Shown here in pieces: positions 8,564-17,170 of a stretch of 64,000 nt of DNA. Source of the DNA: Roseateles sp. (GTDB lineage Bacteria; Pseudomonadota; Gammaproteobacteria; Burkholderiales; Burkholderiaceae_C); assembly GCA_016790285.1 (NCBI GenBank), contig JAEUPJ010000081.1, positions 1-64,000 of the forward strand, in the 5' to 3' direction. The notes under the pieces were generated by a model. That model saw nothing but the letters and a program-made list of their open reading frames with translations. It did no database searches and was not told where the DNA came from. A program made the translations under genes and the position numbers. Position 1 is the first letter of the stretch, and each line of letters starts with the position of its first letter.

Positions 8564-9145
8564 TCAGCGCATGTCGGGCGCGTCGGGCAGTTCGTTGGGG
8601 TTGTGCGCGCCCTCGGCGAGCGGAAAGTGCGCGGCGAGCATCTCGTCCACCGCCCGCACCGCGGCTTCGAGGCCAGCTTCGAAGCGCCCGGCGCGGAAAG
8701 CCTCGCGCATGCCGGCGAGCACCTGGTCCCAGTGCGCCTGCGGCACGAGCCGCGCCAGGCCACGGTCGGCGACGATCTCGATGGCATGCTCGGCCAGCAG
8801 GAGGTAGATGAGCACGCCGTTGTTTTGCTCGGTGTCCCACACCCGCAGCTTGCCGAACAGCGCCACCGCCCGCTCGCGGGCCGAAGCGCCGCGCCAAAGG
8901 TATGACAGTGGCAGCCCGGCCTCGACGCTGACGCGGATCTCGCCGCTGTGCCTGTGCTCGCTGGCGGCCACCTGCTGCTCCAGGCGGCGCAGCGCGGCCG
9001 CGTCGATGGCGCGGGCGGCGTCGCGCTCGTCGTGCCAGCGGTGGCGCAGGATGCGCGCGAGGCGGTTGCGCGGGCGCCGCGCGGGTGCCAAGGGCGGGGC
9101 TTCGGGTGCGGGTGCGCTGCGCATCGGCTCCTGCTCGCTTGTCAT
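8564..9145 (-). CDS. TPM-domain protein (soluble)
   Basis: A 193-residue protein of the TPM (TLP18.3/Psb32/MOLO-1) family. After a basic N-terminal segment come SEHRHSGEIRVSVEAGLP, RVWDTEQNNGVLIYLLLAEHAIEIVADRGLA and a C-terminal helical part (FRAGRFEAGLEAAVRAVDEML). No signal peptide or membrane span is obvious. The ATG at 9145 was preferred because the longer frame overlaps the upstream gene; it begins 22 bases after that stop. Together with the two upstream genes it forms a lemA-TPM-TPM operon found in many Proteobacteria. The biochemical function is not established. Confidence 0.85.
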   Translation of the reverse strand: MTSEQEPMRSAPAPEAPPLAPARRPRNRLARILRHRWHDERDAARAIDAAALRRLEQQVAASEHRHSGEIRVSVEAGLPLSYLWRGASARERAVALFGKLRVWDTEQNNGVLIYLLLAEHAIEIVADRGLARLVPQAHWDQVLAGMREAFRAGRFEAGLEAAVRAVDEMLAAHFPLAEGAHNPNELPDAPDMR

Positions 9146-9167
9146 GATCGGTCCGATTGCCGTGCCG

Positions 9168-10187
9168 CTACCAGTCGCCCGAGGCGCCACCGCCGCCGAA
9201 GTCGCCGCCGCCGCCGGACGAAAAGCCACCGCCGTCGCTGCCGCCTCCACCCCAGCTGCCGCCGCCCCAACTGCCGCCGTCCCAGCCCCCCACGTGCGGC
9301 CGGCCGCGGCCGCTGCGCCGCATGGCGCGGCCCGTCGCGGCACCGAATCCGATGATGCCCACCAGCACCAGCGCCGCCATGCCCACGCCGACGGCGACAA
9401 ACGTGCTGGCGGTGAACCACCACGCTGCGTAGCCGGCACCGCCCGCGGTGAGCAGCGAGCCGACCTTGCGCCCGAACAGCCGCGTCAGCACCGTGGCGAT
9501 GACGGGAACCGCGACGAACAGGAACATCGCGATCTCTTCGAGCTGGAAGCCGGGCAGCGCGCCGTCGCGCGCGGGCACGGTGGCCGGTGCGGGAAGGCCT
9601 TCGCCGCGGATGCGGCCGATCAGCTGGTCGAGCGCGGCATTCAGGCCGCCGGCGTAGTCGTCGGCGCGGAACGCCGGTCGCAGCGCGTTGTCGATGATCT
9701 GCCGGGCGGCCAGGTCCGGGACCGCCCCTTCCAGTGCCTTGGCGACCTCGATGCGCACGCGGCGGTCGTTCTTGGCCACCACCACCAGCACGCCGTCGCC
9801 CACCTCGCGGCGGCCGATCTTCCAGGTGTCGGCCACGCGCTGCGCATAGGCCGCGATGTCCTCGGGCGCGGTGCTGGCCACCAGCAGCACGACGATCTGC
9901 GGGCCCGACTGGGCTTCGAAGGCGGCGAGCTTGCTGTCCAGCGCCGTGCGCTGCGCGGCACTCAGGGTTCCCGTCTGGTCGATGATGCGGCCGCTGAGCG
10001 CGGGCGCCGGCTGTTGGGCGAAGGCGGTGGCGCCCAGCAACGCGATGGCCGCCAGTACCCACATGCGAGCCCAGGCGGCCCACCGCGCGAGCCACTCCCC
10101 GCGCCGTCGTTGCGGCACGCTCGCGCTGCCGCCGCCGGCAACCGCAGCCGCGGGCCCGGGCATCAACGTGGCGAGGTCGTTCGGCAC
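9168..10187 (-). CDS. TPM-domain membrane protein, YgcG type
   Basis: A 339-residue exported protein. A signal peptide or anchor (MWVLAAIALLGATAFAQ) is followed by a TPM domain (SGRIIDQTGTLSAAQRTALDSKL, IVVLLVASTAPEDIAAYAQRV, GDGVLVVVAKNDRRVRIEV), two or three membrane spans between about residues 215 and 280, and a Gly/Ser-rich tail ending GGGGASGDW, a signature of this family. The first 40 residues before the hydrophobic segment are unusually long, so the true start may be the internal ATG at MWVLAA. It lies 58 bases after lemA and belongs to the same transcript. Confidence 0.87.
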   Translation of the reverse strand: MPNDLATLMPGPAAAVAGGGSASVPQRRRGEWLARWAAWARMWVLAAIALLGATAFAQQPAPALSGRIIDQTGTLSAAQRTALDSKLAAFEAQSGPQIVVLLVASTAPEDIAAYAQRVADTWKIGRREVGDGVLVVVAKNDRRVRIEVAKALEGAVPDLAARQIIDNALRPAFRADDYAGGLNAALDQLIGRIRGEGLPAPATVPARDGALPGFQLEEIAMFLFVAVPVIATVLTRLFGRKVGSLLTAGGAGYAAWWFTASTFVAVGVGMAALVLVGIIGFGAATGRAMRRSGRGRPHVGGWDGGSWGGGSWGGGGSDGGGFSSGGGGDFGGGGASGDW

Positions 10188-10245
10188 GGTGGCAGCAAAT
10201 GCGGTGCGCCCGCAGGGGCAGACCCGCGGCCGCGCATCGAGGCGC

Positions 10246-10917
10246 CTACTTCGACGCCGGCGCGGCGGGGGCGGCCGGCTTGCTGCCGAAGTCCACTGTC
10301 GGCGGCGCCGAGATCTGCGCCTCGTTCTGCACCGTGAAGCTGGGCTTGACCGAGTAGCTGAACAACATGGCCGTCAGGTTGGTGGGGAACTGCCGCGCCA
10401 GCACGTTGTAGTCGGCCACCGCCTTGATGTAGCGGTTGCGTGCCACGGTGATGCGGTTCTCGGTGCCTTCGAGCTGCACGCGCAGATCCTGGAAGCCCTG
10501 GTTGGCCTTCAGGTTGGGGTACTGCTCCACGGTCACCAGCAGGCGGCTGAGCGCGCCGGAGAGCTCACCCTGCGCGGCCTGGAACTTGGCGAAGGCCTCG
10601 GGGTTGTCGATGAGCTCGGGCGTGGCCTGGATCGCCGTGGCCTTGGAGCGCGCCTCGATCACGCGGGTGAGCGTCTCCTGCTCGAAGTTGGCCTCGCCCT
10701 TCACCGTGTTGACGATGTTCGGGATGAGGTCGGCGCGGCGCTGGTACTGGTTCAGCACCTCCGACCACGAGGCCTTGACCTGTTCGTCCAGACGCTGGAA
10801 GTCGTTGTAGCCGCAGCCGCCGGCCAGCGCAGCGGCGGTCAGCGCGAGAGCGAGCGCAGCCAATCGCTGCCAAGTGTTGCGGAACGCGGCCGGGCCGCGT
10901 GATGCTGCGATGACCAT
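10246..10917 (-). CDS. lemA: LemA family protein
   Basis: A 223-residue membrane-attached protein. A hydrophobic N-terminus ends in AALAGGCGYND, which reads as a lipobox, so it may be a lipoprotein. The LemA helical core is clear: LDEQVKASWSEVLNQYQRRADLIPNIVNTVKG, then FEQETLTRVIEARSKA and NLKANQGFQDLRVQLEGTENRI. The start ATG follows AGGAGG with a 9-base spacer. LemA proteins occur with TPM-domain proteins, exactly as here, and their role in the envelope is undefined. It is the first gene of a three-gene minus-strand operon. Confidence 0.93.
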   Translation of the reverse strand: MVIAASRGPAAFRNTWQRLAALALALTAAALAGGCGYNDFQRLDEQVKASWSEVLNQYQRRADLIPNIVNTVKGEANFEQETLTRVIEARSKATAIQATPELIDNPEAFAKFQAAQGELSGALSRLLVTVEQYPNLKANQGFQDLRVQLEGTENRITVARNRYIKAVADYNVLARQFPTNLTAMLFSYSVKPSFTVQNEAQISAPPTVDFGSKPAAPAAPASK

Positions 10918-11118
10918 TGGGGGGATCCTCCTGCGCACCGAGATGAGCTTGCCGACGCGTTGCCCGTTGGGTGGGTTGGGGCGGGCGCGGGCATCGTATC
11001 CGGCAGCCGGCCGGCGGCCCGAGACCTTCGGCCAGCGCCGCGGGTACCGCCGCCAGATGGGGCGCGACAATGGGTCTTCAAGTCGCCCGCGTGGTCGGCT
11101 GGGATCGGAGGCACAGGC

Positions 11119-11967
11119 GTGGACCCACTCGCCCAGGCTCTGCAGGCGGCGGCGCGCGTTGCCCCACCCCTCGGGCAGCCCGGTGTTGCGCCGGCGCAGC
11201 CCGTGCTGCTGGTCGGCGCCGGCGGGAGATTGGGCTCGGCGCTGCTGGCCGAGGCCCTGGTGGCCGGGCGGTTCGCCAGTGTGGCGGCCCTGGTGGCGGC
11301 GCCGCTGACCAGCACCGTGCGTGGCCTGCAGGCGCTGACGATGGACCGCTGGGGCGCGCCCGGGCCGCTGGGCGCGACGGTGGCGCTGGTGGCTTTCGAG
11401 CGCGAGCGTTTCAGCAACGGCCGCGACGACGCCTTCGTGATGCCGCACCCGGCCGAGTTGCCGGCGCTGGCGCGGCGGCTGCATGCGGGCGGCGTGCGCC
11501 GGCTGATGGTGGTCCTGCCGCACGCCGGCTCGATGCTTCCGGGCGCGCTGGCTGCCGGCTTCGGCTCGCACGCCGAAGCGGCGGTGGCGGCGCTGGGCTT
11601 CGAACAACTCGTGCTCGTCAAGCCGTCGCAGCACGCATCGCCGGCGCCGGTGGCCGGCTGGCTGCAGCGCCTCGCGCGATGGTGGCTGTCGCAATTGCGC
11701 TGGATGGTGCCGCAGCGCGAACAGCCGCTGCGCAGCGAGGTACTGGCGCGGCTGGCCGTGCAGGTGGCGCGGCACCTCGCGCTGGCCGCGCCGGGCACGC
11801 ATGTGCTGTCGCAGGCCGTGTTGTGGCAGGCGGCGCAGGACGCCGACGGCGGCGGCTCGCGGTTGATGCGTTGGCTGGCGCGCGGGCGCGACGGTTTCGA
11901 TGACAGCGCGCAGGCCGCGGCGGCCGCCACCCACCGAGCCCGGGGCGAGGAGGCCGCCCCTCGATAA
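11119..11967 (+). CDS. Rossmann-fold NAD(P)-binding protein, unknown substrate
   Basis: A 282-residue protein with a dinucleotide-binding P-loop near the N-terminus ([19 protein letters not shown]) in the manner of atypical short-chain dehydrogenases or NmrA/HTATIP2-like proteins. Later segments ([32 protein letters not shown]) fit the same fold, and no clear catalytic Tyr-x3-Lys is seen. I chose GTG 11119 because GGAGG lies 7 bases upstream; upstream in-frame ATG codons have no ribosome site and encode low-complexity sequence. It ends 8 bases before hemE, so the two are probably co-transcribed. Confidence 0.65.
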   Translation: MDPLAQALQAAARVAPPLGQPGVAPAQPVLLVGAGGRLGSALLAEALVAGRFASVAALVAAPLTSTVRGLQALTMDRWGAPGPLGATVALVAFERERFSNGRDDAFVMPHPAELPALARRLHAGGVRRLMVVLPHAGSMLPGALAAGFGSHAEAAVAALGFEQLVLVKPSQHASPAPVAGWLQRLARWWLSQLRWMVPQREQPLRSEVLARLAVQVARHLALAAPGTHVLSQAVLWQAAQDADGGGSRLMRWLARGRDGFDDSAQAAAAATHRARGEEAAPR

Positions 11968-11975
11968 TCGCCCGC

Positions 11976-13100
11976 ATGAGCGAGCCCGCCGCGCTGATCA
12001 ACGACACCTTCCTGCGCGCCTGCCTGCGCGAGCCCACCTCGCACACGCCACTGTGGCTGATGCGGCAGGCCGGCCGCTACCTGCCCGAGTACAACGCCAC
12101 GCGCGCGCGCGCCGGCAGCTTCATGGGGCTGGCGACGAACCCGCAGTTCGCCACCGAGGTGACGCTGCAGCCGCTGGAACGCTGGCCGCTGGATGCGGCG
12201 ATCCTGTTCTCCGACATCCTCACCGTGCCCGACGCGATGGGGCTGGGCCTGTCGTTCGCCGCCGGCGAAGGCCCGCGCTTCGCACATCCGGTGCGCGACG
12301 AGGCGGCGGTGGCGAAGCTGGCGGTGCCGGACATGGAGCGCCTGCGTTATGTCTTCAACGCCGTGGCCTCCATCCGAAAGGCGCTGGTCAGCACCGATGC
12401 CCAGGGGCGCCCCGCGGGCCGCGTGCCGCTGATCGGCTTTTCCGGCAGCCCCTGGACGCTTGCCTGCTACATGGTCGAAGGCGCGGGCTCCGACGACTAC
12501 CGGCTCGTCAAGAACATGCTGTACGCGCGGCCCGACCTGATGCATCGCATCCTGGAGGTCAACGCGCAGGCCGTGGCGGTCTACCTGAACGCCCAGATCG
12601 ACGCCGGCGCGCAGGCGGTGATGGTGTTCGACTCGTGGGGCGGGGTGCTTGCCGATGCGGCCTTCCGCCGCTTCAGCCTGCACTACACGCGACAGGTGGT
12701 TGCCGCGTTGAAGCGCCACGCCCAGGGGCGCCGCGTGCCCTGCATCGTCTTCACCAAGGGCGGGGGCGGCTGGCTGGAGGAGATCGCCGGTTGCGGTGCC
12801 GACGTGGTGGGCCTGGACTGGACCGCTGATCTCGGCCAGGCGCGGCGGCGCATCGATGACCGAGTCGCGCTGCAGGGCAACCTCGACCCGGCGGTGCTGT
12901 TTGCGCCACCCGAGGTGGTGGCGGCCGAGGCACGGGCGGTGCTCGACAGCTTCGGCCCGCCGCAGCGCCCCGACGGGCGACACGGCGGACATGTCTTCAA
13001 CCTTGGCCACGGCATCCACCAGCACACGCCGCCAGAGCACGTGGCGGCGCTGGTGGAGGCGGTGCACAGCCATTCACGGCGCATGCGCAACGGCGCGTAA
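11976..13100 (+). CDS. hemE: Uroporphyrinogen decarboxylase
   Basis: A 374-residue cytosolic enzyme that removes the four acetate carboxyls of uroporphyrinogen III to give coproporphyrinogen III in haem synthesis. The hallmark [14 protein letters not shown] is near residue 28, with [38 protein letters not shown] and a C-terminal [18 protein letters not shown]. The length is normal for the family. It follows the Rossmann-fold gene by 8 bases; after it lies a 367-base spacer and then priA. Confidence 0.97.
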   Translation: MSEPAALINDTFLRACLREPTSHTPLWLMRQAGRYLPEYNATRARAGSFMGLATNPQFATEVTLQPLERWPLDAAILFSDILTVPDAMGLGLSFAAGEGPRFAHPVRDEAAVAKLAVPDMERLRYVFNAVASIRKALVSTDAQGRPAGRVPLIGFSGSPWTLACYMVEGAGSDDYRLVKNMLYARPDLMHRILEVNAQAVAVYLNAQIDAGAQAVMVFDSWGGVLADAAFRRFSLHYTRQVVAALKRHAQGRRVPCIVFTKGGGGWLEEIAGCGADVVGLDWTADLGQARRRIDDRVALQGNLDPAVLFAPPEVVAAEARAVLDSFGPPQRPDGRHGGHVFNLGHGIHQHTPPEHVAALVEAVHSHSRRMRNGA

Positions 13101-13467
13101 GGCGCGGCGCGCGAACGCACCCCGCAGCGGTCAGGGCAAGATGGGTAAGTGAGCGCTCATGGCTTGACTTATCCCCACGGTCCGTGTTTTAGGGGGAGAG
13201 CGGCCGGTGGCCGGCCATCGCCGCGCGTGGAATTCACGCGTTGTGTACCAAGTGATTGATTTCAAAGGGAGAAGTCACCTGCCTCCAAACCGGGCAGGGA
13301 AGGCGATCGACCGAAGAATCAAGCACTTGCGGGCGCTCGGCGCAGCTTGATCACATTGTTATCCACAGAAATCGTGGATAGCTGGAAAAGCCCTTTCGAA
13401 TCATGAACTTGGGGCCTTCTTCTCAGGTGAGAACTGCGGTCGCGCCGGCAGGCCGGCAAGCTGTTAC
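13101..13467. promoter_or_regulatory. hemE-priA intergenic region with DnaA-box-like sites
   Basis: This spacer holds no convincing gene. TTATCCACA at 13359-13367 is a perfect match to the DnaA-box consensus. An inverted box-like CGTGGATAG (two mismatches) follows at 13373-13381, and TTATCCCCA (one mismatch) lies at 13169-13177, overlapping a TTGACT at 13164-13169 that could be a -35 element. The spacer is less GC-rich than the genes beside it. Control of the downstream replication-restart gene by DnaA is a reasonable inference. Confidence 0.5.
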
Positions 13468-15609
13468 ATGAGCGAAGCCTCGGGACAGATGACAGCCCAG
13501 GGGCCGGCAGGCGCGCGCCTGCGCGTGGCTGTGGAAGCGCCGCGACACACCTCGATCGCCGTGCTGCTGGACTACACCTGCGAGCACGCGCTCGCGCCGG
13601 GCACGCTGGTGCGAGTGCCGCTGGGTGCACGCGAGGTGGCCGGTGTCGTCTGGGAATCCGCACCCAGCGCAGCGCTGGGTCGGGACGATCCGGCCCGCGA
13701 GGCGGCACCGAAGGACTTGCGCGCGGTGCGCGCGGTGCTCGACGCGATGCCGGCACTGGATGCCCGCTGGCGCGCGATGATCGATTTCGCCGCCTCGTAC
13801 TACCAGCGCGGACTGGGCGAGCTGGCGCTGGCGGTGCTGCCGCCGCAATTGCGGCAGATCGACAACGGGCAACTGGCGCGCCGCATCAAGTCCGCCACGA
13901 GCGCGGCGGCCGCAGAGCTTGGCCAGGCCGTTGCGCGGCCGGTGGCACTCAATGCCGACCAGGCGGCGGCGCTGGAGGCCTTCTTCGCGGAAGCGGGGCG
14001 GCCGGCGCTGCTGCACGGCGTCACTGGCAGCGGCAAGACCGAGGTCTACCTGCACGCGGCGGCGCGGGCGCTTGCCCAGGGCGGGCAGGTGCTGGTGCTG
14101 GTGCCCGAGATCAACCTCACGCCGCAGCTCGAAGCACGCTTTGCCGAGCGCTTTCCGCAGCACCTGCTGGCCAGCCTGCACAGCGCGCTGACGCCGGCGC
14201 AGCGCCTGCGCCACTGGCTGCTGGCCCACCTGGGCCGCGCGCAGCTCGTGCTGGGCACCCGGCTGGCGGTGTTCGCCTCGATGCCGCGGCTGGCGCTGAT
14301 CGTCGTCGACGAGGAACACGATGCCTCGTTCAAGCAGCAGGAGGGGGCGCGCTATTCGGCACGCGACCTCGCCGTGTGGCGGGCGCAGCAACTGGGCATC
14401 CCGGTGCTGCTGGGCTCGGCCACGCCTTCGCTGGAAACCTGGCAGCGCGTGCAGCAGGGGCGCTACCGGCGCCTGGTGCTCGGCAGCCGCATCGGCCAGG
14501 GTGAGCTGCCACGCGTGCGCATGGTCGACATGCGGCAGCTGCTGCGCGCGGGTGCGGGCCAGCGTGCCGCGCAGGGTGCCCCCTCGGGCGCCGCCGACGA
14601 CGCGCCGCTCGCCCCGCCGCTGCTGGACGCGGTGCGCGCGCGCCTGGAGCGCGGCGAGCAGAGCCTGCTGCTGTTGAACCGCCGCGGCTACGCGCCGGTG
14701 CTGCACTGCCCTGCCTGCGGCTGGAAGAGCGGCTGCCCGCATTGCAGCGCCTGGCGCGTGTTCCACAAGCTCGACCGTACGCTGCGCTGCCACCATTGCG
14801 GCCTGGCCGAGCGCGTGCCGCGCGCCTGCCCGGAGTGCGGCAATCTGGACATCACGCCGATGGGCCGCGGCACGGAGAAGTTGGTCGAGCAGCTCGGGGC
14901 GGTGCTGCCGGGGGCGCGCATCGCGCGCATCGACGCCGACACCACCCGCGCCGCCGGCGAACTGGTGCGCCAGCTGGCCGCCGTGCACGAAGGCGAAGTC
15001 GACGTGCTGGTGGGTACGCAGATCCTGGCCAAGGGCCACGACTTCCGCCGCGTCACGCTGGTGGCGGCGGTGAATCCGGACGGCGCGCTGTTCAGCGCCG
15101 ACTTCCGCGCCCCGGAGCGCCTGTTCGCGCTGCTCATGCAAGCGGCCGGGCGCGCCGGGCGCGACGCGGCGCATGCGGCGCGCAGCGAGATGTGGATCCA
15201 GACCACCGTGCCGGCCCACCCGCTGTACGCGGCGCTGGCCGCCCACGACTACGAGGCGTTCGCCCGGGCGCAACTCGACGAGCGCGCCGCCGCCGGCTTG
15301 CCGCCGTTCACGCACCTCGCGCTGGTGCGGGCCGAGGCGCGCGATGCTGCCCCGGCGATGGCGTTCCTGCACGCCGCCGCCGCGCAGCTGGCGACACTGG
15401 CCGTGCCCGGGGTGCGGGTCTACCCGCCGGTGCCTCCGGCGATGGCCCGGCTGGCCGACGTCGAGCGCGTGCAGATGCTGCTGGAGTCCGCATCACGCCC
15501 GGCGTTGCACAAGGCGCTGTCGCAGTGGCTGCCCGGGTTGAACGCACTGCGCGCCGCGCACAAAGGGGTCATTCGATGGGCGGTGGATGTGGACCCCCAG
15601 GCCATATGA
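13468..15609 (+). CDS. priA: Primosomal protein N', replication-restart helicase
   Basis: A 713-residue superfamily-2 helicase that recognises stalled forks and reloads the replisome. An N-terminal 3'-DNA-end binding domain precedes the helicase core: Walker A GVTGSGKTEVYL near residue 187, DEEH box VVDEEHDASFKQQEG, motif III LLGSATPS, and VLVGTQILAKGHDF in the second lobe. Eight zinc-binding cysteines occur in CPACGWKSGCPHC and CHHCG...CPECGN. The length is usual. An upstream spacer with DnaA-box-like sequences suggests cell-cycle-linked control. Confidence 0.97.
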   Translation: MSEASGQMTAQGPAGARLRVAVEAPRHTSIAVLLDYTCEHALAPGTLVRVPLGAREVAGVVWESAPSAALGRDDPAREAAPKDLRAVRAVLDAMPALDARWRAMIDFAASYYQRGLGELALAVLPPQLRQIDNGQLARRIKSATSAAAAELGQAVARPVALNADQAAALEAFFAEAGRPALLHGVTGSGKTEVYLHAAARALAQGGQVLVLVPEINLTPQLEARFAERFPQHLLASLHSALTPAQRLRHWLLAHLGRAQLVLGTRLAVFASMPRLALIVVDEEHDASFKQQEGARYSARDLAVWRAQQLGIPVLLGSATPSLETWQRVQQGRYRRLVLGSRIGQGELPRVRMVDMRQLLRAGAGQRAAQGAPSGAADDAPLAPPLLDAVRARLERGEQSLLLLNRRGYAPVLHCPACGWKSGCPHCSAWRVFHKLDRTLRCHHCGLAERVPRACPECGNLDITPMGRGTEKLVEQLGAVLPGARIARIDADTTRAAGELVRQLAAVHEGEVDVLVGTQILAKGHDFRRVTLVAAVNPDGALFSADFRAPERLFALLMQAAGRAGRDAAHAARSEMWIQTTVPAHPLYAALAAHDYEAFARAQLDERAAAGLPPFTHLALVRAEARDAAPAMAFLHAAAAQLATLAVPGVRVYPPVPPAMARLADVERVQMLLESASRPALHKALSQWLPGLNALRAAHKGVIRWAVDVDPQAI

Positions 15610-15719
15610 ATGAATGAACCGCCTCTGGAGTGATTGGGCCTGGCCCCCCTTGGCGGCCCGAGGCGCCCCAGCGATCGCCGCGCGGCGCGCGGGTGGCGCC
15701 GGGTCTCCGCGCCGCTGGT

Positions 15720-15983
15720 TCAGCGGCTCTCGCCGGCGTCGATGAACCGGTCGGCGGCCGCGTAGAGATCGGCGGCGAAGCCCGGGTCGGTGTGGCTGAC
15801 CTGGCTGGCGTAGCGGCGCACCTGAGCGGCTTCCCGGCCGCGCGCCAGGGCGGGGTCGGTGCGCGAGCGTGTCGTCCACAGCGTGTGGATCGCGTGCGCG
15901 AGGGCCGAGAAGAAGCTGGCGGCCCAGACGGCGCCACGGGGCATCGCGACGGCAGCGGGCATTTGGATGGCGATCTGTGTCAT
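15720..15983 (-). CDS. Small hypothetical protein (87 aa)
   Basis: An 87-residue protein that I do not recognise. It has a short hydrophobic stretch in the N-terminal half (GAVWAASFFSALAHAIHTLW) and a charged C-terminal half (RYASQVSHTDPGFAADLYAAADRFIDAGE). The pattern is of a small membrane-associated or helical protein. AGGGA lies about 8 bases before ATG 15983. It runs divergently from the LysR-type gene at 16145, and such pairs often include the regulator's target. The acidic, Asp-rich tail and sensible codon use argue that it is real. Confidence 0.55.
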   Translation of the reverse strand: MTQIAIQMPAAVAMPRGAVWAASFFSALAHAIHTLWTTRSRTDPALARGREAAQVRRYASQVSHTDPGFAADLYAAADRFIDAGESR

Positions 15984-16144
15984 GGCAGGTTCCCTGTCGC
16001 GGCGGTGGGCTGTTCTTTCCCGCCGTGTGCCCAATACTAGGGTTTCTACTCATGTCGCACAAATGAATCCGAAGAAGATCAGACATGCATGGCGCGCATG
16101 ACACAGCTTCCATCGCCCCCGCCTCCTGACCGCGTCGTCTGCAT

Positions 16145-17125
16145 ATGCCCGTCAACTTCCGCACCCTCGACCTGAACCTGCTGCGGGTGTTCGATGCCGT
16201 GATGGCCGAATCCAGCCTGACCCGCGCCGCCGCGGCGCTGGCCATGACGCAGCCGGCGGTCAGCCACGCGCTGAAGCGGCTGCGCGAGGCGCTGGGCGAC
16301 GAGCTGGTCCAGCGCACCGCGCGCGGCGTGCGGCCGACGCCGCGCGCCCAGGCCCTGTGGCCGCAGGTGCGCGCTGCGTTGACTTCGCTGCGGCAGACGC
16401 TGGCCCCCAGCGAGTTCGACCCCCGGCGGGACGCCGTGCAGTTGCGCCTGGCGATGGCCGATGCGACCGCGGCGCTGCTCGTGCCCGCGCTGGTCGCCGC
16501 GATAGAGCGCGAGCAGGCGCTCGCCACGCTGCACGTACAGCCGCTGACCACGCGCGACCCGCGCCGGCATCTGGCCGCCGACGCCATGGATCTGGCCGTG
16601 GGGTCCTTCCCCGAGCTGCTGCCGGCCGTGAATGCCGAGGGCGCCGACTCGACCCTGAGGCATCGCCCGCTGTACGAGACCCGCTACGTCTGCGTCATGC
16701 GTCGCGGCCACCCGCTGGCGCGCCGCGGCGCGCTGACCTTGGAGGCCTACTGCGCCGCATCACACCTGCTGGTGAGCTTCTCGGGCCGTGCGCTGGGCTA
16801 CGTCGACCAGGCACTGGCGGCCATCGGCCGCCAGCGGCGCGTGGTGCTGACCGTCAACCAGTTCTTCACCGCCGGGCGTGTCGTCTCGCGCAGCCACCTG
16901 CTGACGGTGCTGCCCGAGACTTTCATCGAGGCCACCGGCTATCGAGACGAACTGGCCGTGGCCGAACTGCCACTGGCGTTGCCCACCGTCCACGTGGGGA
17001 TGCTTTGGCACCTGCGCAAGGACGCCGACCCGGCCCATCGCTGGCTGCGCGGCCTGGTGGGCGCAGCTGCGGCGCCACAACCTGCTGCGCGACAACCCGC
17101 TGCTCGACAGCCCGCTGCGCGATAG
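16145..17125 (+). CDS. LysR-family transcriptional regulator
   Basis: A 326-residue regulator. The N-terminal winged helix-turn-helix reads LDLNLLRVFDAVMAESSLTRAAAALAMTQPAVSHALKRLREALGDELVQR, and the effector-binding domain spans about residues 95-300, with a C-terminal HVGMLWHLRKDADPAHRWLR block of the NodD/PcpR-like branch. The inducer is unknown. The last residues (PAARQPAARQPAAR) come from a 15-base tandem repeat that also contains the stop codon. The adjacent divergent small gene at 15720-15983 is the likeliest local target. Confidence 0.9.
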   Translation: MPVNFRTLDLNLLRVFDAVMAESSLTRAAAALAMTQPAVSHALKRLREALGDELVQRTARGVRPTPRAQALWPQVRAALTSLRQTLAPSEFDPRRDAVQLRLAMADATAALLVPALVAAIEREQALATLHVQPLTTRDPRRHLAADAMDLAVGSFPELLPAVNAEGADSTLRHRPLYETRYVCVMRRGHPLARRGALTLEAYCAASHLLVSFSGRALGYVDQALAAIGRQRRVVLTVNQFFTAGRVVSRSHLLTVLPETFIEATGYRDELAVAELPLALPTVHVGMLWHLRKDADPAHRWLRGLVGAAAAPQPAARQPAARQPAAR

Positions 17126-17140
17126 CCCGCTGCACCGGCG
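17081..17140. repeat. 15-bp tandem repeat at the 3' end of the LysR gene
   Basis: Four units of 15 bases: CCTGCTGCGCGACAA (17081), CCCGCTGCTCGACAG (17096), CCCGCTGCGCGATAG (17111) and a degraded CCCGCTGCACCGGCG (17126). The LysR stop codon TAG ends the third unit, so a single C/T difference in the repeat decides where the protein ends. Confidence 0.8.
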
Positions 17141-17170
17141 CCCGCGGTGGCGAGCGCCGGCCGCCCCACG

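Noticed and set aside
13101-13467. The hemE-priA spacer as the chromosome origin
   Set aside because: Only one perfect DnaA box and no AT-rich unwinding element or dnaA/dnaN genes nearby; local regulation is more likely.
13423-15372. A 649-codon minus-strand open frame opposite priA
   Set aside because: priA has all helicase and zinc motifs; the antisense frame is a GC artefact.
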